DNA from: Peptococcaceae bacterium BICA1-7
GTDB lineage: Bacteria > Bacillota > Desulfotomaculia > Desulfotomaculales > Desulfocucumaceae
NCBI GenBank assembly: GCA_000802095.1
Contig: JUEB01000026.1
Span: 558,001 to 622,000 of the forward strand
DNA length: 64,000 nucleotides
Direction of reading: 5' to 3'
Position 1 is the first letter of the stretch. Every line of letters starts with the position of its first letter. Below, piece by piece: positions 45,367-54,794 of this stretch. Under the pieces are notes generated by a model. The model saw only the letters and a program-made list of their open reading frames with translations. It was not told where the DNA came from and did not search any database. The position numbers and the translations under genes are program-made.

Positions 45367-45478
45367 CCGGGCGTTTCATGCCAATTGTTAGACTGGATTA
45401 ACTCCTTTTGCAACATATTATGCGGAAGGGTTTTCTTTGTGATAGACCATATTATGGAATTGGGGGGGTATGCTTCCG

Positions 45479-46660
45479 CTATCTTTCCACAGTGTTACAG
45501 CTTATCACCGCATGTACCGGATTAATTATTTTACCCGTCCTTTTTAAAACCACATTAACGCTGACCTCAACCGGAGTTGTCCGGAAAAGAATGTCCCACC
45601 TGCTGCTGTATTCTCTCCACTGCCGGGGATACTTCCTTCTCACTTTTTCTCCAAAACTGAAAATATCGGCGTCCAAATCCCTGGCCCTGTTTATAGCCGC
45701 CCATATCTCCCGGGTCACAGTATCGGACAGTTTCAATTCCAGCCCAGGTATTGCCCTGGGGTCGTTTATATCCAAATTTTTATCCTGCACTTCGCCAATA
45801 TTGCCCACAACATCCACCTGGATTTTAATTTTAATTCCCTTACTGTCTATTTCCGGGGTTATTTTACTATCTGCCTTCAACACCTCCATGGCCACCCGCC
45901 TCTCATCCTCCACGGGCGCCGATACAATACCTCCCTCCACCCGTCCGGTAACCCACAAAAGTCCTCTGGTTTCCTCTTCATCAAGTGATCCAATCATGCG
46001 GAATTCCCTGAACACAGCGGCGCCGGAGGCCCTGACACCTTTTTTCCCCTGCCTGTCCTCATATATAGTCAGCCTGGTAGTCACCGGCTGGTTGCTGTAC
46101 TCGGATATATCCCTTGCATAATCCTGTATTCTCACCGCTGCGGCCCTTGAGTTAACCCGGGAGTCTTCAATGACATCGGCAATCCCGAAAGCGGGAATTT
46201 TAGCCATGTTAAAGTCGGCATAGAGCAAATCCACAGCCCTTCCGGGTGTAACCGCCATAAACGCCCTCCTTCTTGGCTCAGCATCCCTGTTGAAAAAATC
46301 GAGAATATTTTCTATACCGTGCCGGGCGGCCTCCTCACCTATGATAAGCACCTGGGAATGGCCCCAAAAGAGCTTGCGCCCCGATTCTGAGGCCATTCCC
46401 CTTATGGCCTCGAACACGGTGCTGCCCCGGGCTGAGAAAACCATCACCGGCGGCCCGCCGCCGCCTTTTTCTCCGGAAGTGCCGGACTTGACCTCGCCGG
46501 GCTTGATTATCTGGGCGGATACTTCCAGAAGGCCATCTTCACTCCTGTCAATGGCCACTCCGGAGACAATGGCCCTCTTCTCCAGCTCCACCATATTCCA
46601 GCAGCCGGCTGTAAACAGAAAAAGCATGGCCGTCAGGATCACAATTAAGGCCCTTTTCAA
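45479..46660 (-). CDS. gerAC: Germinant receptor lipoprotein GerC (Ger(x)C family)
   Basis: 393 aa from TTG 46660, overlapping the stop of the preceding gene (ATTGA). Lipobox LFTAGC (Cys 20) followed by WNMVELEKRAIVSGVAID, the family hallmark. The three-domain GerC part includes FWGHSQVLIIGEEAARHGIENILDFFNRDAEPR and the C-terminal domain with KVRRKYPRQWREYS. It anchors to the outer face of the spore inner membrane and with GerA and GerB forms the germinant receptor. Confidence 0.95.
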   Translation of the reverse strand: MKRALIVILTAMLFLFTAGCWNMVELEKRAIVSGVAIDRSEDGLLEVSAQIIKPGEVKSGTSGEKGGGGPPVMVFSARGSTVFEAIRGMASESGRKLFWGHSQVLIIGEEAARHGIENILDFFNRDAEPRRRAFMAVTPGRAVDLLYADFNMAKIPAFGIADVIEDSRVNSRAAAVRIQDYARDISEYSNQPVTTRLTIYEDRQGKKGVRASGAAVFREFRMIGSLDEEETRGLLWVTGRVEGGIVSAPVEDERRVAMEVLKADSKITPEIDSKGIKIKIQVDVVGNIGEVQDKNLDINDPRAIPGLELKLSDTVTREIWAAINRARDLDADIFSFGEKVRRKYPRQWREYSSRWDILFRTTPVEVSVNVVLKRTGKIINPVHAVISCNTVER

Positions 46661-47760
46661 TTCCCTTTCTCACTTCCTTTTCCCCTTATAAGCGCTATGA
46701 TCAGAAGCAGCAGAGGAACGCCCAGCTGAATAGGCACTGACACTGCCGGCAGAATGGCGGAAAGCTGGTATCTGAACTCTATGTTGTTGTCCCACAGATA
46801 GCCGGCCATGAAAGCAAGCACAATACCCACGGGTATAATAAAAGCTTTATGACCTTTTGTGCCCAGCCAGCTGGAGAGCCCGGTCACCGTGAAATAGTAA
46901 AAGACTGTCACCTTAATGAGCAGTCCTCCCATCCACATGAGCATTACCAAGGGGTCCAGCCTTTCAATAAATTCTCCTATGCTGATGCGCCGCGCCAGGG
47001 AAAGGGCTATAAACTGGGTGCGGCCGGCCTCACATTTTAGTGCGGCCAGGCCTGCCAGCATAAGGACCAGTAATAAAAAGCCGGCCGAGGCCACCCCCCA
47101 GAATACCACCGCCCTTCCCTGCCGCTGTTTGTCAAGATAGGGGGCCAGCATGGTAATCATATACGCCTCGGCAAAAAAAACCGTGGCCGGATACGTGCTC
47201 CCGATTACCCGTCCAGGGCCGAATTCAAGTACGGGGGTGAGGTTGTCCAGCATATAATTGGGCAGATTCAGTGACACAATGGTAAAAATAATTACCACAT
47301 AAAAAATAAGTGTTATGGTATTGGCCCTGGCCAGCACCTCCAGGCCCTGGAGGACGGTATACGAGGATACCAGCAGTATGCTGGCTATAAAGATGAACAT
47401 AGGGGTCTCGGGCATAAAAATATTCAGGAAGATCTCGGCGAATTCCCTGACAATATAAGAGTTTAGAAGTATAAAAGTTGTTATGAAAATAAGCCCCACC
47501 GCTTTTCCCGGCAGGCGCCCTATAATGGAGGGAGCATATTCTATTATATTTTTACCGGGAAACCTCTCCCCCAGGCGGGCGCATATATTTCCGGTGGCAA
47601 TACCCAGGACCGCCGTCGGAAACACCGCCAGCCAGGCGTCCTGCTTGGCTATATCAATCATAAATGTGGGCAGGAATATGACCATGGTGGAGAAGATTGT
47701 GCTGGTTATTAAAAATACTGCCTGCCGGCCGGAGATTTTTGTGCTGGAGCCCATGCTCAA
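46657..47760 (-). CDS. gerAB: Germinant receptor permease GerB (APC superfamily)
   Basis: 367 aa from TTG 47760, 4-bp overlap with gerAA; GGAGGTG lies seven bases upstream, and ATG 47754 is an alternative. Ten TM helices of the spore germination permease family: ISGRQAVFLITSTIFSTMVIFLP at the start and GLSSWLGTKGHK in the second half. It probably binds the amino acid germinant. Translationally coupled to both neighbours. Confidence 0.95.
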   Translation of the reverse strand: MSMGSSTKISGRQAVFLITSTIFSTMVIFLPTFMIDIAKQDAWLAVFPTAVLGIATGNICARLGERFPGKNIIEYAPSIIGRLPGKAVGLIFITTFILLNSYIVREFAEIFLNIFMPETPMFIFIASILLVSSYTVLQGLEVLARANTITLIFYVVIIFTIVSLNLPNYMLDNLTPVLEFGPGRVIGSTYPATVFFAEAYMITMLAPYLDKQRQGRAVVFWGVASAGFLLLVLMLAGLAALKCEAGRTQFIALSLARRISIGEFIERLDPLVMLMWMGGLLIKVTVFYYFTVTGLSSWLGTKGHKAFIIPVGIVLAFMAGYLWDNNIEFRYQLSAILPAVSVPIQLGVPLLLLIIALIRGKGSEKGN

Positions 47761-49358
47761 TCCTTTTCACCTCCGCCGGGCGGTGGAGGCCCAGGCTTCA
47801 TATCCCGCGCCATTCTCCTTTTATTACCCTTGCTGAGCCCGGGTGGACGCCTGTCCATCATCCACAAGGGAGCCCTTATAAATACATCTTTCCAGGCGCT
47901 TAATTCCATCGGAGAAACCGGAGTCAGGTAGGGTACTCCCAGGGACCGCAGGGAGCACAGGTGCACCAGTAAAACAAACATAAAAAGCCCCAGCCCGTAA
48001 AAGCCTAAAAATCCGGACAGCACTACCGTGGTCAGACGTATGGGTATATATGCATCGATAAGGGCCGGAACGGCAAAGCTGGATATGCCTGCCAGGGCAG
48101 TAATGACTACGCCGGGCGCGCTGAAAAAACCTGCTGAAACGGCAATGTCGCCTATGACCAGCGCCCCCACTATACTTACCGCCTGCCCCACCGCCCGGGG
48201 CAGGCGCACACCGGCCTCACGCAGGCTCTCAAAAACCAGTCCCATGAGCAGTATCTCCACCAGGGTGGGGAAGGGTATCCCCTCCCTGGATGCGGCAATG
48301 GTTATGGCCAGTACAGTGGGCAGCATCTCGGGCTGATAGGAAACCAGGGCAACGTAGGCCGCCGGCAAAAACATTGTTATTAGAACAGCCCCCAGCCTGA
48401 TCATCCTCAATATGCTGGTAGTGTACGGGCGGGAGTAATAGTCCTCCGGTGTCTGGAGAATATTCCAGAAAAGCCAGGGCGCCACCAAAACCACCGGTGA
48501 GCCGTCGGTGATTATGGCCACCTTGCCCTCCAGAAGCCCTGCGGCAGCCCTGTCCGGCCTTTCGGTATTGCCTACGGTGGGGAATATTGAATTTGGTGCG
48601 TCCTCTATGAGCTGCTCAATATATCCCGACTCCAGCACCCCGTCAATGTCAATGCTCTTGATCCGCCTGTTTACCTCACCCACCAGATTTTTATCGGCCA
48701 GGCCTTCTATATACACCACCAACACCTTTGTACCCGTATAAACACCGATATTATGAGTTTTAATACGCAGGTAGGGATTTTTAAGAATACGCCTGATTAA
48801 AAGCATATTTGTCTTTAAGTTTTCAGTAAAACTTTCCCTGGGACCCCTGACCACATTTTCTGACTCCGGCTGCTCAACTCTTCTCCCTATTGCCTTGGGC
48901 GGTGTGCCTATGATTAAGGCGCTGGCAAAGCCGTCAAGCAATAGCGCGGTAGTCCCTGAAAGAACTCCTTTAAATACTTTCCCCATGGAGAATACAGCCT
49001 TTATCTCACCCGCGGGTAAAAGTCTGCGGGCAACATAATCCATAGTGTTTTGGTATCCCTTTGGCAGTTTTGGGCCGGTGTCCATCAGCATGCCCATTAT
49101 TATATCCGCTATATAATAATCATCACCAAGTCCGTCTATGTAAACAATAGCTGCCCTTTGCCCGCCGCCGCCCAGGTCAAAAGGCCTGGTAATAATATCT
49201 TCACTGCTGCCCAATATTTGATCTATGCATTTTAGATTCCAGTCTATGTCGGGAGATATTTTAATCTCTTCCAGGTGGGATTGATTAGAGGAGTTGAGAT
49301 TCCGGCCTTGCTTACTGGAAATAGTGCTTTTTGTTTTTTTCCATATTTTTCTCAACAT
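47757..49358 (-). CDS. gerAA: Germinant receptor GerA subunit
   Basis: 533 aa, ATG 49358 with GGGAGAT. N-terminal cytosolic domain with DIDWNLKCIDQILGSSEDIITRPF and ALLLDGF, then GTKVLVVYIEGLADKNLV and RRVEQPESENVVRGPRESFTENLKTNMLLIRRILK, all canonical. Four to five C-terminal TM segments. First gene of the gerA-B-C operon. This complete receptor is firm evidence that the organism germinates from spores. Confidence 0.96.
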   Translation of the reverse strand: MLRKIWKKTKSTISSKQGRNLNSSNQSHLEEIKISPDIDWNLKCIDQILGSSEDIITRPFDLGGGGQRAAIVYIDGLGDDYYIADIIMGMLMDTGPKLPKGYQNTMDYVARRLLPAGEIKAVFSMGKVFKGVLSGTTALLLDGFASALIIGTPPKAIGRRVEQPESENVVRGPRESFTENLKTNMLLIRRILKNPYLRIKTHNIGVYTGTKVLVVYIEGLADKNLVGEVNRRIKSIDIDGVLESGYIEQLIEDAPNSIFPTVGNTERPDRAAAGLLEGKVAIITDGSPVVLVAPWLFWNILQTPEDYYSRPYTTSILRMIRLGAVLITMFLPAAYVALVSYQPEMLPTVLAITIAASREGIPFPTLVEILLMGLVFESLREAGVRLPRAVGQAVSIVGALVIGDIAVSAGFFSAPGVVITALAGISSFAVPALIDAYIPIRLTTVVLSGFLGFYGLGLFMFVLLVHLCSLRSLGVPYLTPVSPMELSAWKDVFIRAPLWMMDRRPPGLSKGNKRRMARDMKPGPPPPGGGEKD

Positions 49359-49432
49359 GTTTATATCTCCCGGTACTAGTATTCAGAGTTAATCATTTCC
49401 ATGTTTGCCGGAGAATATTAATCTGCAGCATG

Positions 49433-49456
49433 AAAAAACCACCCTGGGGTGGTTTA
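49433..49456 (-). terminator. Terminator of the FMN glutamate-synthase-like gene
   Basis: Minus strand AAACCACCC / GGGTGGTTT with a two-base loop, then TTTTT. Confidence 0.85.
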
Positions 49457-49503
49457 GGTATGCTGACAGACTGATGCTATTTTCCGGTAAAGATTAATAT
49501 ATT

Positions 49504-50910
49504 TTATTTGCCGCCAGCCCGTGGTGTCGGGTGGAACCCCAGGTCAATTCCGGTAATCTCAGCCACATCCCTATCTATAGTAAAAATATCCTCACATGAA
49601 ATATCTCTTATTGAAGTTTTGCCAAGGGCCTTTATTGCTTCTTCCATTTCATAGACAGTGGCGTTTAAAAATCTGGACAGGCTCTGGGCACCCTTTTCAA
49701 TGTCAAACCTTTTTTTGTATTTTCCATCCTCATAGGCCAACTGGGTGGGAGGAGAATAGGGCAGCACCTCGAGCACCTGGGTGTGGGTTGTGGCAATTAG
49801 GACCGCTGTTCCCATATAGACTGCATCCGCCCCCAGAGCAAGAATTTTAAGACAGTCACCGGGACTAAATAGCCCTCCACCCACCAGCAGGCTTACCCGG
49901 CCCCTAAGATTGTTTTCCTTCCAGAACCTGGCCGCCCTGGCTGCCGCTATCAGGGTGGGGAGGCCGAAGTCATCCTCCAGTATGGGCAGGGAGCTATGGG
50001 TACCGGCCTCGGCCCCGTCCACGCTCACAAAGTCCGCCCCAGCCCCGGTGATTATCCTCAAATCCTCTTCTATAAACTTCCCGGCACCTATTTTTGCCCC
50101 CACCGGAACTCCCCCGGTCACTTCCTTTAGATAACCTACAAGAGACCTCAGATCTTCCCTCGAGGTCACACCCTCTATCCTGTTGTTTATAACGGCATCC
50201 TGACCTTTTTTCAGCCCCATCCTATCCCTTAGCTTTTTACCTATTTTACCGGCCTTTAGCGTTTTGCCCGCCCCCGCGTTGGCTCCCTGGCCAAACTGTA
50301 TTTCCACGGCGTCGCTCTGCTTTATTATTCCCGGGTCCTTGTTCCAGCTGGCCCTGGGATACTGCAGTATCAGACGGTCGGCCTCTTTCCTTTCGTCATC
50401 AAGCCATGGCCCCAGGCCGGTGTTGGTGGCAGTTCCAGCCATACTGGCCCCCCTTGCATAGGCCAGCTTGTAAGCCTCTGTGAGGGCAAGGCCGTAGCCC
50501 ATCCCGGCTATTAAAATGGGTATCTTTATTTTAAGTGGCCTTTTGGACAGCGGCCCTATTTCCACACTGGTGTCTATATTTTTTTCCCTGGGGGTGGGAA
50601 GGGTCTCCAGTTGGGCTATGTTAAACATAATCTTATCCAGATAGGTAAACCTGCGGGGCCCCCCGATGGGCCTTTCAATAAAGTCACCGGACTCGGCCCT
50701 GAGCTCTGCCTCAATAAGGGTGTTGGGAGTAAATCTCTGCACCGAGTTGGCAAGCTCCCACAGATTGTCATCAAATTTTTGTGTAATCAGGGGGTAGGTT
50801 GCCTTTCTGGCAATATACCCGGCAGCCCTCCTGGAAAGAAACGTACCCCCGGCAGCAGTCAGGGCGGCCAGGCCCACTCCCTTAATTATTCTTTTTACCT
50901 TCAGGTCCAT
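49504..50910 (-). CDS. FMN-binding glutamate synthase family protein
   Basis: 468 aa from ATG 50910 with GGGGGATAAT; an in-frame GTG at 50922 sits on that site. The hydrophobic N terminus (GVGLAALTAAGGTFL) may be a membrane anchor. The core is the GltB FMN/synthase domain: IPILIAGMGYGLALTEAYKLAYARGA, AVEIQFGQGANAGAGKTL, GVPVGAKIGAGKFIEEDL, GADFVSVDGAEAGTHSS and GALGADAVYMGT-like LALGADAVYMGTA. No glutaminase domain and no 3Fe-4S Cys cluster (CxxxxxCxxxxC) of classical GltB is evident, so it may not make glutamate. Electron donor unknown. It is monocistronic. Confidence 0.88.
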   Translation of the reverse strand: MDLKVKRIIKGVGLAALTAAGGTFLSRRAAGYIARKATYPLITQKFDDNLWELANSVQRFTPNTLIEAELRAESGDFIERPIGGPRRFTYLDKIMFNIAQLETLPTPREKNIDTSVEIGPLSKRPLKIKIPILIAGMGYGLALTEAYKLAYARGASMAGTATNTGLGPWLDDERKEADRLILQYPRASWNKDPGIIKQSDAVEIQFGQGANAGAGKTLKAGKIGKKLRDRMGLKKGQDAVINNRIEGVTSREDLRSLVGYLKEVTGGVPVGAKIGAGKFIEEDLRIITGAGADFVSVDGAEAGTHSSLPILEDDFGLPTLIAAARAARFWKENNLRGRVSLLVGGGLFSPGDCLKILALGADAVYMGTAVLIATTHTQVLEVLPYSPPTQLAYEDGKYKKRFDIEKGAQSLSRFLNATVYEMEEAIKALGKTSIRDISCEDIFTIDRDVAEITGIDLGFHPTPRAGGK

Positions 50911-50978
50911 ATTATCCCCCACATGTTGGGCATTTGGTTTACATACTCAAAGCTATAATATCCCCCAAGCTCCATCAT

Positions 50979-52325
50979 TTAACGCAGATTGGACCTCCTC
51001 CATATGCCCTGCTTTTCAGCAGCCTTTACCAAATCCTCCCGAAAGTCCGGGTGAGCCAGGTTGATCAGTCCCTCTGCTCTCTGCCAGGTAGTTTTCCCCT
51101 TAAGATTGAACTTGCCGTACTCTGTTACTATATACTGAGCCACAGTGCGGGGGTCAGTTACAATAGCGCCCTTATCGAGGGTGGAAACAATGCGGGATTT
51201 CATCTGGCCGTCACTGCAGCAATAACAGGAAGGGAGGCAGATAAAGGACTTCCCCCCCCTGGATTGGTAGGCCGCCAGCACAAAGTCCAGCTGCCCGCCG
51301 GTACCGCTGATGTGGCAGGTGCCCGCCGACTCCGAGCAAACCTGTCCGTATATGTCCACCTCCACCGCATTGTTGATGGTCACCAGCCGTTCATTGCTGG
51401 CCGCCACAGCGGGGTTGTTGGTATAGTCCACCGGGTAAATAGCGCACTGCGGGTTGTCGTCTATAAAGTCATAGAGCCTTTTGGTGCCCAGGGCAAAAGA
51501 GTAGGCCAGCTTGCCGGGGTCGGTGCTTTTACGCCTCCCGTTAAGTTTTCCGGACTGGCACATATCCACATAAGAGTCAGCCAGCATCTCGGTGTGGCAG
51601 CCCAGATCCTTTAAGTCGGACTCTGCGATCATTTTTCCCACCGCATTGGGCAGACTCCCAATGCCCAGCTGTATGCAGCACCCGTCTTCCATCTCCTCCA
51701 CTATCTGCCCGGCTATGATCCGGTCAACATCCGTGGAGGTCCCGGCAGGCAGCTCCGGCAGCGGGTTATTGTTACCCTCCACTATAAAGTCCACCTCGGA
51801 AATGTGCAGGGCCTCCTGGTACCCTCCCAGGCAGCGGGGCTGATTGCTGTTTACCTCTACAATAACAACCTTCGCCCTGTCACAGACAGCCTTGCTGTGA
51901 GAATTTTGCGGCCCAAAGTTAAAATAGCCGTGCCTGTCCATGGGGGCCACCTGCCGCAGCGCCACATCCAGAGGCTCTATATTTTCCCTTATATAACGGG
52001 GCAACTCTGAATAGCGCATAGGAGAGTAATACACCGGTATGCCGCTTTTCATCATCTTACGGTCCAGACCGGAAAAATGCCAGGAATTCCAGACAAAAGA
52101 CTCACCCGCTGGATCAGCTTCCAGGACTCTGGGCGGGTAAAGTGTTAATACCGACCATATATTAACGTCTCTCAGATCATTCTTCCTCCCGGCAAGTGCC
52201 CTGTCCAGCATAACTGGCTGGGCGGTGAGAAGGCCATAGTCCACCCAGTCCCCTGATTTAACCACTCTTACCGCCTCACCGGCCAAAACTTGCTTGCTTT
52301 TGTATTCTTCAATGTAGCTTTTCAC
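50979..52325 (-). CDS. Acetyl-CoA hydrolase/CoA-transferase (4-hydroxybutyrate/butyryl-CoA type)
   Basis: 448 aa from GTG 52325 with GGAGGG upstream; the frame stays open to 52403 but that start lacks an RBS. Motifs: LGIGSLPNAVGKMI, HTEMLADSYVDM, TINNAVEVDIYGQVCSES with the candidate catalytic Glu, and SGTGGQLDFV, the CoA-binding loop. It moves CoA between acyl-CoA and a free acid such as acetate. This fits an organism with several acyl-CoA ligases and dehydrogenases. The upstream region has two TTACATTTGT repeats. Confidence 0.9.
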   Translation of the reverse strand: MKSYIEEYKSKQVLAGEAVRVVKSGDWVDYGLLTAQPVMLDRALAGRKNDLRDVNIWSVLTLYPPRVLEADPAGESFVWNSWHFSGLDRKMMKSGIPVYYSPMRYSELPRYIRENIEPLDVALRQVAPMDRHGYFNFGPQNSHSKAVCDRAKVVIVEVNSNQPRCLGGYQEALHISEVDFIVEGNNNPLPELPAGTSTDVDRIIAGQIVEEMEDGCCIQLGIGSLPNAVGKMIAESDLKDLGCHTEMLADSYVDMCQSGKLNGRRKSTDPGKLAYSFALGTKRLYDFIDDNPQCAIYPVDYTNNPAVAASNERLVTINNAVEVDIYGQVCSESAGTCHISGTGGQLDFVLAAYQSRGGKSFICLPSCYCCSDGQMKSRIVSTLDKGAIVTDPRTVAQYIVTEYGKFNLKGKTTWQRAEGLINLAHPDFREDLVKAAEKQGIWRRSNLR

Positions 52326-52627
52326 TATCCCCGGCCCTCCTGTGTAACTTTTTGCGCCATACCTTATAAGCAATATACATACCAGCTGCAAATAAAACGG
52401 CACACGTGAAAAAATCTACAAATTATGCAGTTCTAAAGGACCCTGGGGCTGTATATTAATTTTTACATTTGTGTAGTATTTATATTACATTTGTATACAT
52501 ATAAAAACATTTAGTACAGTCTTCACAAAGTATAATTTCCTGATATAAAAATTAAGCCCCGGCGAATTTGCACCGGGACTCAATATATATAATCCCTTTA
52601 CGTTTATAAAGTAAGGCCTAATAATTT
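52326..52627. other. 300-bp gap between the CoA-transferase and MFS genes
   Basis: Carries TTACATTTGT at 52463-52472 and TTACATTTGTA at 52485-52495, spaced 22 bp, in the promoter region of the CoA-transferase gene, plus the MFS terminator at 52549-52578. Confidence 0.5.
52549..52578 (-). terminator. Terminator of the MFS transporter gene
   Basis: Minus strand CCCGGTG / CGCCGGGG with a 6-nt loop, then CTTAATTTTTAT. Confidence 0.6.
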
Positions 52628-53797
52628 CTACCCCGCGGAAGAATGGACCGAAGGCGCCTTGCCCCCTTTTATGGTAAGACCCAGCAGCCCGGCTACAAGG
52701 GGCAGCCAGATCAGCAGGTGGATAGCGTAAACAATGCCCATGCGCTCGGCCAAAAGCCCAACCAGGCCAACCCCCAGACCGCCTACCCCGATACCGAAGC
52801 CAAGCATAAGCCCGGATGCCATGGCGGCGTTTTTAGTGATTACCTCCTGGGCCACCACTATGGTTACAGAGAAGGAAGCCAGCAGGCAGGCGCCGGCCAG
52901 GCCCAGGAGAAGATAGCTTAATGGGCCGCCGGTGCCAAGGAAGAGATAAAACAAAGGGCTGGCCGCCAGCAGAGAGACCACAATGACCACCTTTCTACCC
53001 CAGAGGTCTGAAATAAAGCCTCCTGCCAGCCCCCCCACAGCCCCGGCGAATAGCATCAGAAACAAAAGGCGGCTGCCGGTGAGCAGAGAGACGTTCTGGC
53101 TCTGAAGATACAGGGGCAGGAAGGTCACCAGCCCGAAGTAAGCCAGGGAGCGGAAGGCAACCACTGACACCACCCTGGCCAATTCAGTCCAGGATGAACG
53201 CAGAGCCGGCCAGAGTGGCGGGGGAGCCGGCCTTGATCCGGACGGAACCCTGGGGGCGGTGAACCATAGCAGCACAGCCACGGCCACCCCGGGCAGCACA
53301 AAAATGGGGGTCATTTCCAGCCCCCGGGCCTCAACAAATGGAACCACCATTAAAGGAGTCAGCGCCCAGCCCACATTTCCAGCAGCCACAAAGAGGGCCT
53401 GAAAGAACCCCTTTCTGTTCCCGCTTACAGCGGTTACCATGGCCGAGGCCTGGGGGTGAAAGGCAGCGGTGCCCAGCCCGGCCAGGGTTACCGTAAGCAC
53501 CATCAGCGGGTAGCTTTTAAGAACCCCCACCAGGCTCAGCAGAACAGCCATCCAGAGGGTCCCGGCATAAACCATCCAGCGCTGGTTTTTCTGGTCCACC
53601 AGGTAGCCGGAAACCGGCTGAAGAAGAGAGGAGGTAATGGTAAAGGCCGAGATAAGAAAGGCCCCTTTGCTCACTCCCAGCCCGGCGGCCACCAAAAAGG
53701 GCAGCAGTGTCTGGGTATAGTTCATGTACCAGTCATTTAGCAGGTGAGCCAATGAAAGAGAGAATACCTTCCCTCTACTAGGTGAAGTTTTGTTCAA
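52628..53797 (-). CDS. MFS transporter, fosmidomycin-resistance (Fsr)-like
   Basis: 389 aa from TTG 53797, with GAGGGGA upstream; an earlier in-frame TTG at 53815 lies on that site. Twelve TM helices. Early SLAHLLNDWYMNYTQTLLPFLVAAGLG and GYLVDQKNQRWMV (loop 2-3 motif) and the later SDLWGRKVVIVVSLL are typical of the Fsr branch of drug/proton antiporters. It lies just downstream of a PadR regulator in the same operon, a usual efflux arrangement. Confidence 0.88.
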   Translation of the reverse strand: MNKTSPSRGKVFSLSLAHLLNDWYMNYTQTLLPFLVAAGLGVSKGAFLISAFTITSSLLQPVSGYLVDQKNQRWMVYAGTLWMAVLLSLVGVLKSYPLMVLTVTLAGLGTAAFHPQASAMVTAVSGNRKGFFQALFVAAGNVGWALTPLMVVPFVEARGLEMTPIFVLPGVAVAVLLWFTAPRVPSGSRPAPPPLWPALRSSWTELARVVSVVAFRSLAYFGLVTFLPLYLQSQNVSLLTGSRLLFLMLFAGAVGGLAGGFISDLWGRKVVIVVSLLAASPLFYLFLGTGGPLSYLLLGLAGACLLASFSVTIVVAQEVITKNAAMASGLMLGFGIGVGGLGVGLVGLLAERMGIVYAIHLLIWLPLVAGLLGLTIKGGKAPSVHSSAG

Positions 53798-53818
53798 GAA
53801 AATCAGTCCCCTCAAATT

Positions 53819-54184
53819 CTATTTCTTTATAAAGGGCCTTCCAGGAATTTTCTCAAGGGAGTCCAGGAAAAATTCAAGATTTTTCTTCCGCGCCTCAATT
53901 TCCTCCCTATACTCCTCCAGCCTCTCCAGTCCCCTTTCGGTTATCTGGTACCACTTTTTTGCCGGACCCGGTGCAATTGTATCCCAGTAAGACTTGACAG
54001 AGCCCTCCTCCTCAAGGTCCTGCAGGGTACGGTAAACCACTGCCCCGTCCGCATGACAGAAGGGTATCTCCATTTGCATTTTATTATAAAGGGCAGCTCC
54101 ATACATATTCTCCGTGGACAGAAAAAGCAGTATAAAAGCAGGCGCGTAGCGATAGGCTTGCCCTTTCTTGGATTTGCCGGTCAT
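53819..54184 (-). CDS. PadR-family transcriptional regulator
   Basis: 121 aa, ATG 54184 with GGAG. N-terminal winged helix (YAPAFILLFLSTENMYGAALYNKMQ...VVYRTLQDLEEEGSVKSYW) and a C-terminal dimerisation helix (ERLEEYREEIEARKKNLEFFLDSLEKI) are typical PadR. It likely represses itself and the downstream MFS exporter and is released by the exported drug or a phenolic compound. Paired operators are visible at 54200-54229. Confidence 0.92.
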   Translation of the reverse strand: MTGKSKKGQAYRYAPAFILLFLSTENMYGAALYNKMQMEIPFCHADGAVVYRTLQDLEEEGSVKSYWDTIAPGPAKKWYQITERGLERLEEYREEIEARKKNLEFFLDSLEKIPGRPFIKK

Positions 54185-54199
54185 CTCATCAACTCCGTA

Positions 54200-54229
54200 A
54201 TGTATTTTACATATATATGTTATTTACAT
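54200..54229. promoter_or_regulatory. Paired PadR-type operator
   Basis: ATGTATTTTACAT (54200-54212) and ATGTTATTTACAT (54217-54229), each ATGT-N5-ACAT, with a central ACATATATATGT palindrome joining them. They lie just downstream of the -10. Confidence 0.6.
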
Positions 54230-54230
54230 T

Positions 54231-54261
54231 ATTATAGCACTACAGAAATAACTGCTGTCAA
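54231..54261 (-). promoter_or_regulatory. Promoter of the padR-MFS operon
   Basis: TTGACA (54261-54256), 19-bp spacer, TATAAT (54236-54231) with an extended TGC before it. Confidence 0.7.
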
Positions 54262-54368
54262 GATACTCTTCAAAATCTACTGATCGATCCATAACAAGGG
54301 ATCATAAAGCTTTCGACGAATAATTATAAAAGCTATCTTTACAATGGCCGAAAAGCAAGGTGAGTGCG

Positions 54369-54794
54369 ATGAAAATTTCTCCAGTTGACAGGCCTCCGGG
54401 AGGCCATGTGTCCTCACTGGTTAAAAAGACAGCCGAAAAGGACTTTTCTTCCCTTATGGACATGGCCAACAGGGATAACGCCGACCAGTTTCTAAAGGAA
54501 AAACTGGATCAAATTATGAAGCTGGCTCAAAAATTAAAAACAACTCCCCGCCTCCAGGACATAAGGGAGTATAAAAAGCATATAACCGAATACCTTTCCT
54601 TTATTCTAAAAAACTACTACCGGGTGGCCAAGGATTATGCCATGTACTCTTCCTCCCTGCTCATACGGGTTGATGTGATCAATAAAAAAATTGACCAGCT
54701 GGTCACCCAGTTTCTTGAGGACCAAAAGGATAACATCAATCTAATCAAGCAGGTGGACGAAATATCCGGCCTTTTACTGGACCTGTATAATTAA
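54369..54794 (+). CDS. yaaR: YaaR (DUF327) family protein
   Basis: 141 aa from ATG 54369; a GTG nine bases earlier overlaps the RBS. All-helical: [45 protein letters not shown]-like core and [22 protein letters not shown] match the DUF327 family. Present next to sporulation and DNA-replication genes in Bacilli; function unknown. Its last 21 bp overlap the convergent chemoreceptor gene on the other strand. Confidence 0.9.
   Translation: MKISPVDRPPGGHVSSLVKKTAEKDFSSLMDMANRDNADQFLKEKLDQIMKLAQKLKTTPRLQDIREYKKHITEYLSFILKNYYRVAKDYAMYSSSLLIRVDVINKKIDQLVTQFLEDQKDNINLIKQVDEISGLLLDLYN

Noticed and set aside
45291-45478. yybP-ykoY manganese riboswitch upstream of the GDT1 genes
   Set aside because: The conserved core of that class could not be found on the relevant strand; only AT-rich repeats and a terminator are present.
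49504-50910. Conventional glutamate synthase large subunit
   Set aside because: It lacks the glutaminase domain and the Cys cluster of GltB; only the FMN/synthase core is present.
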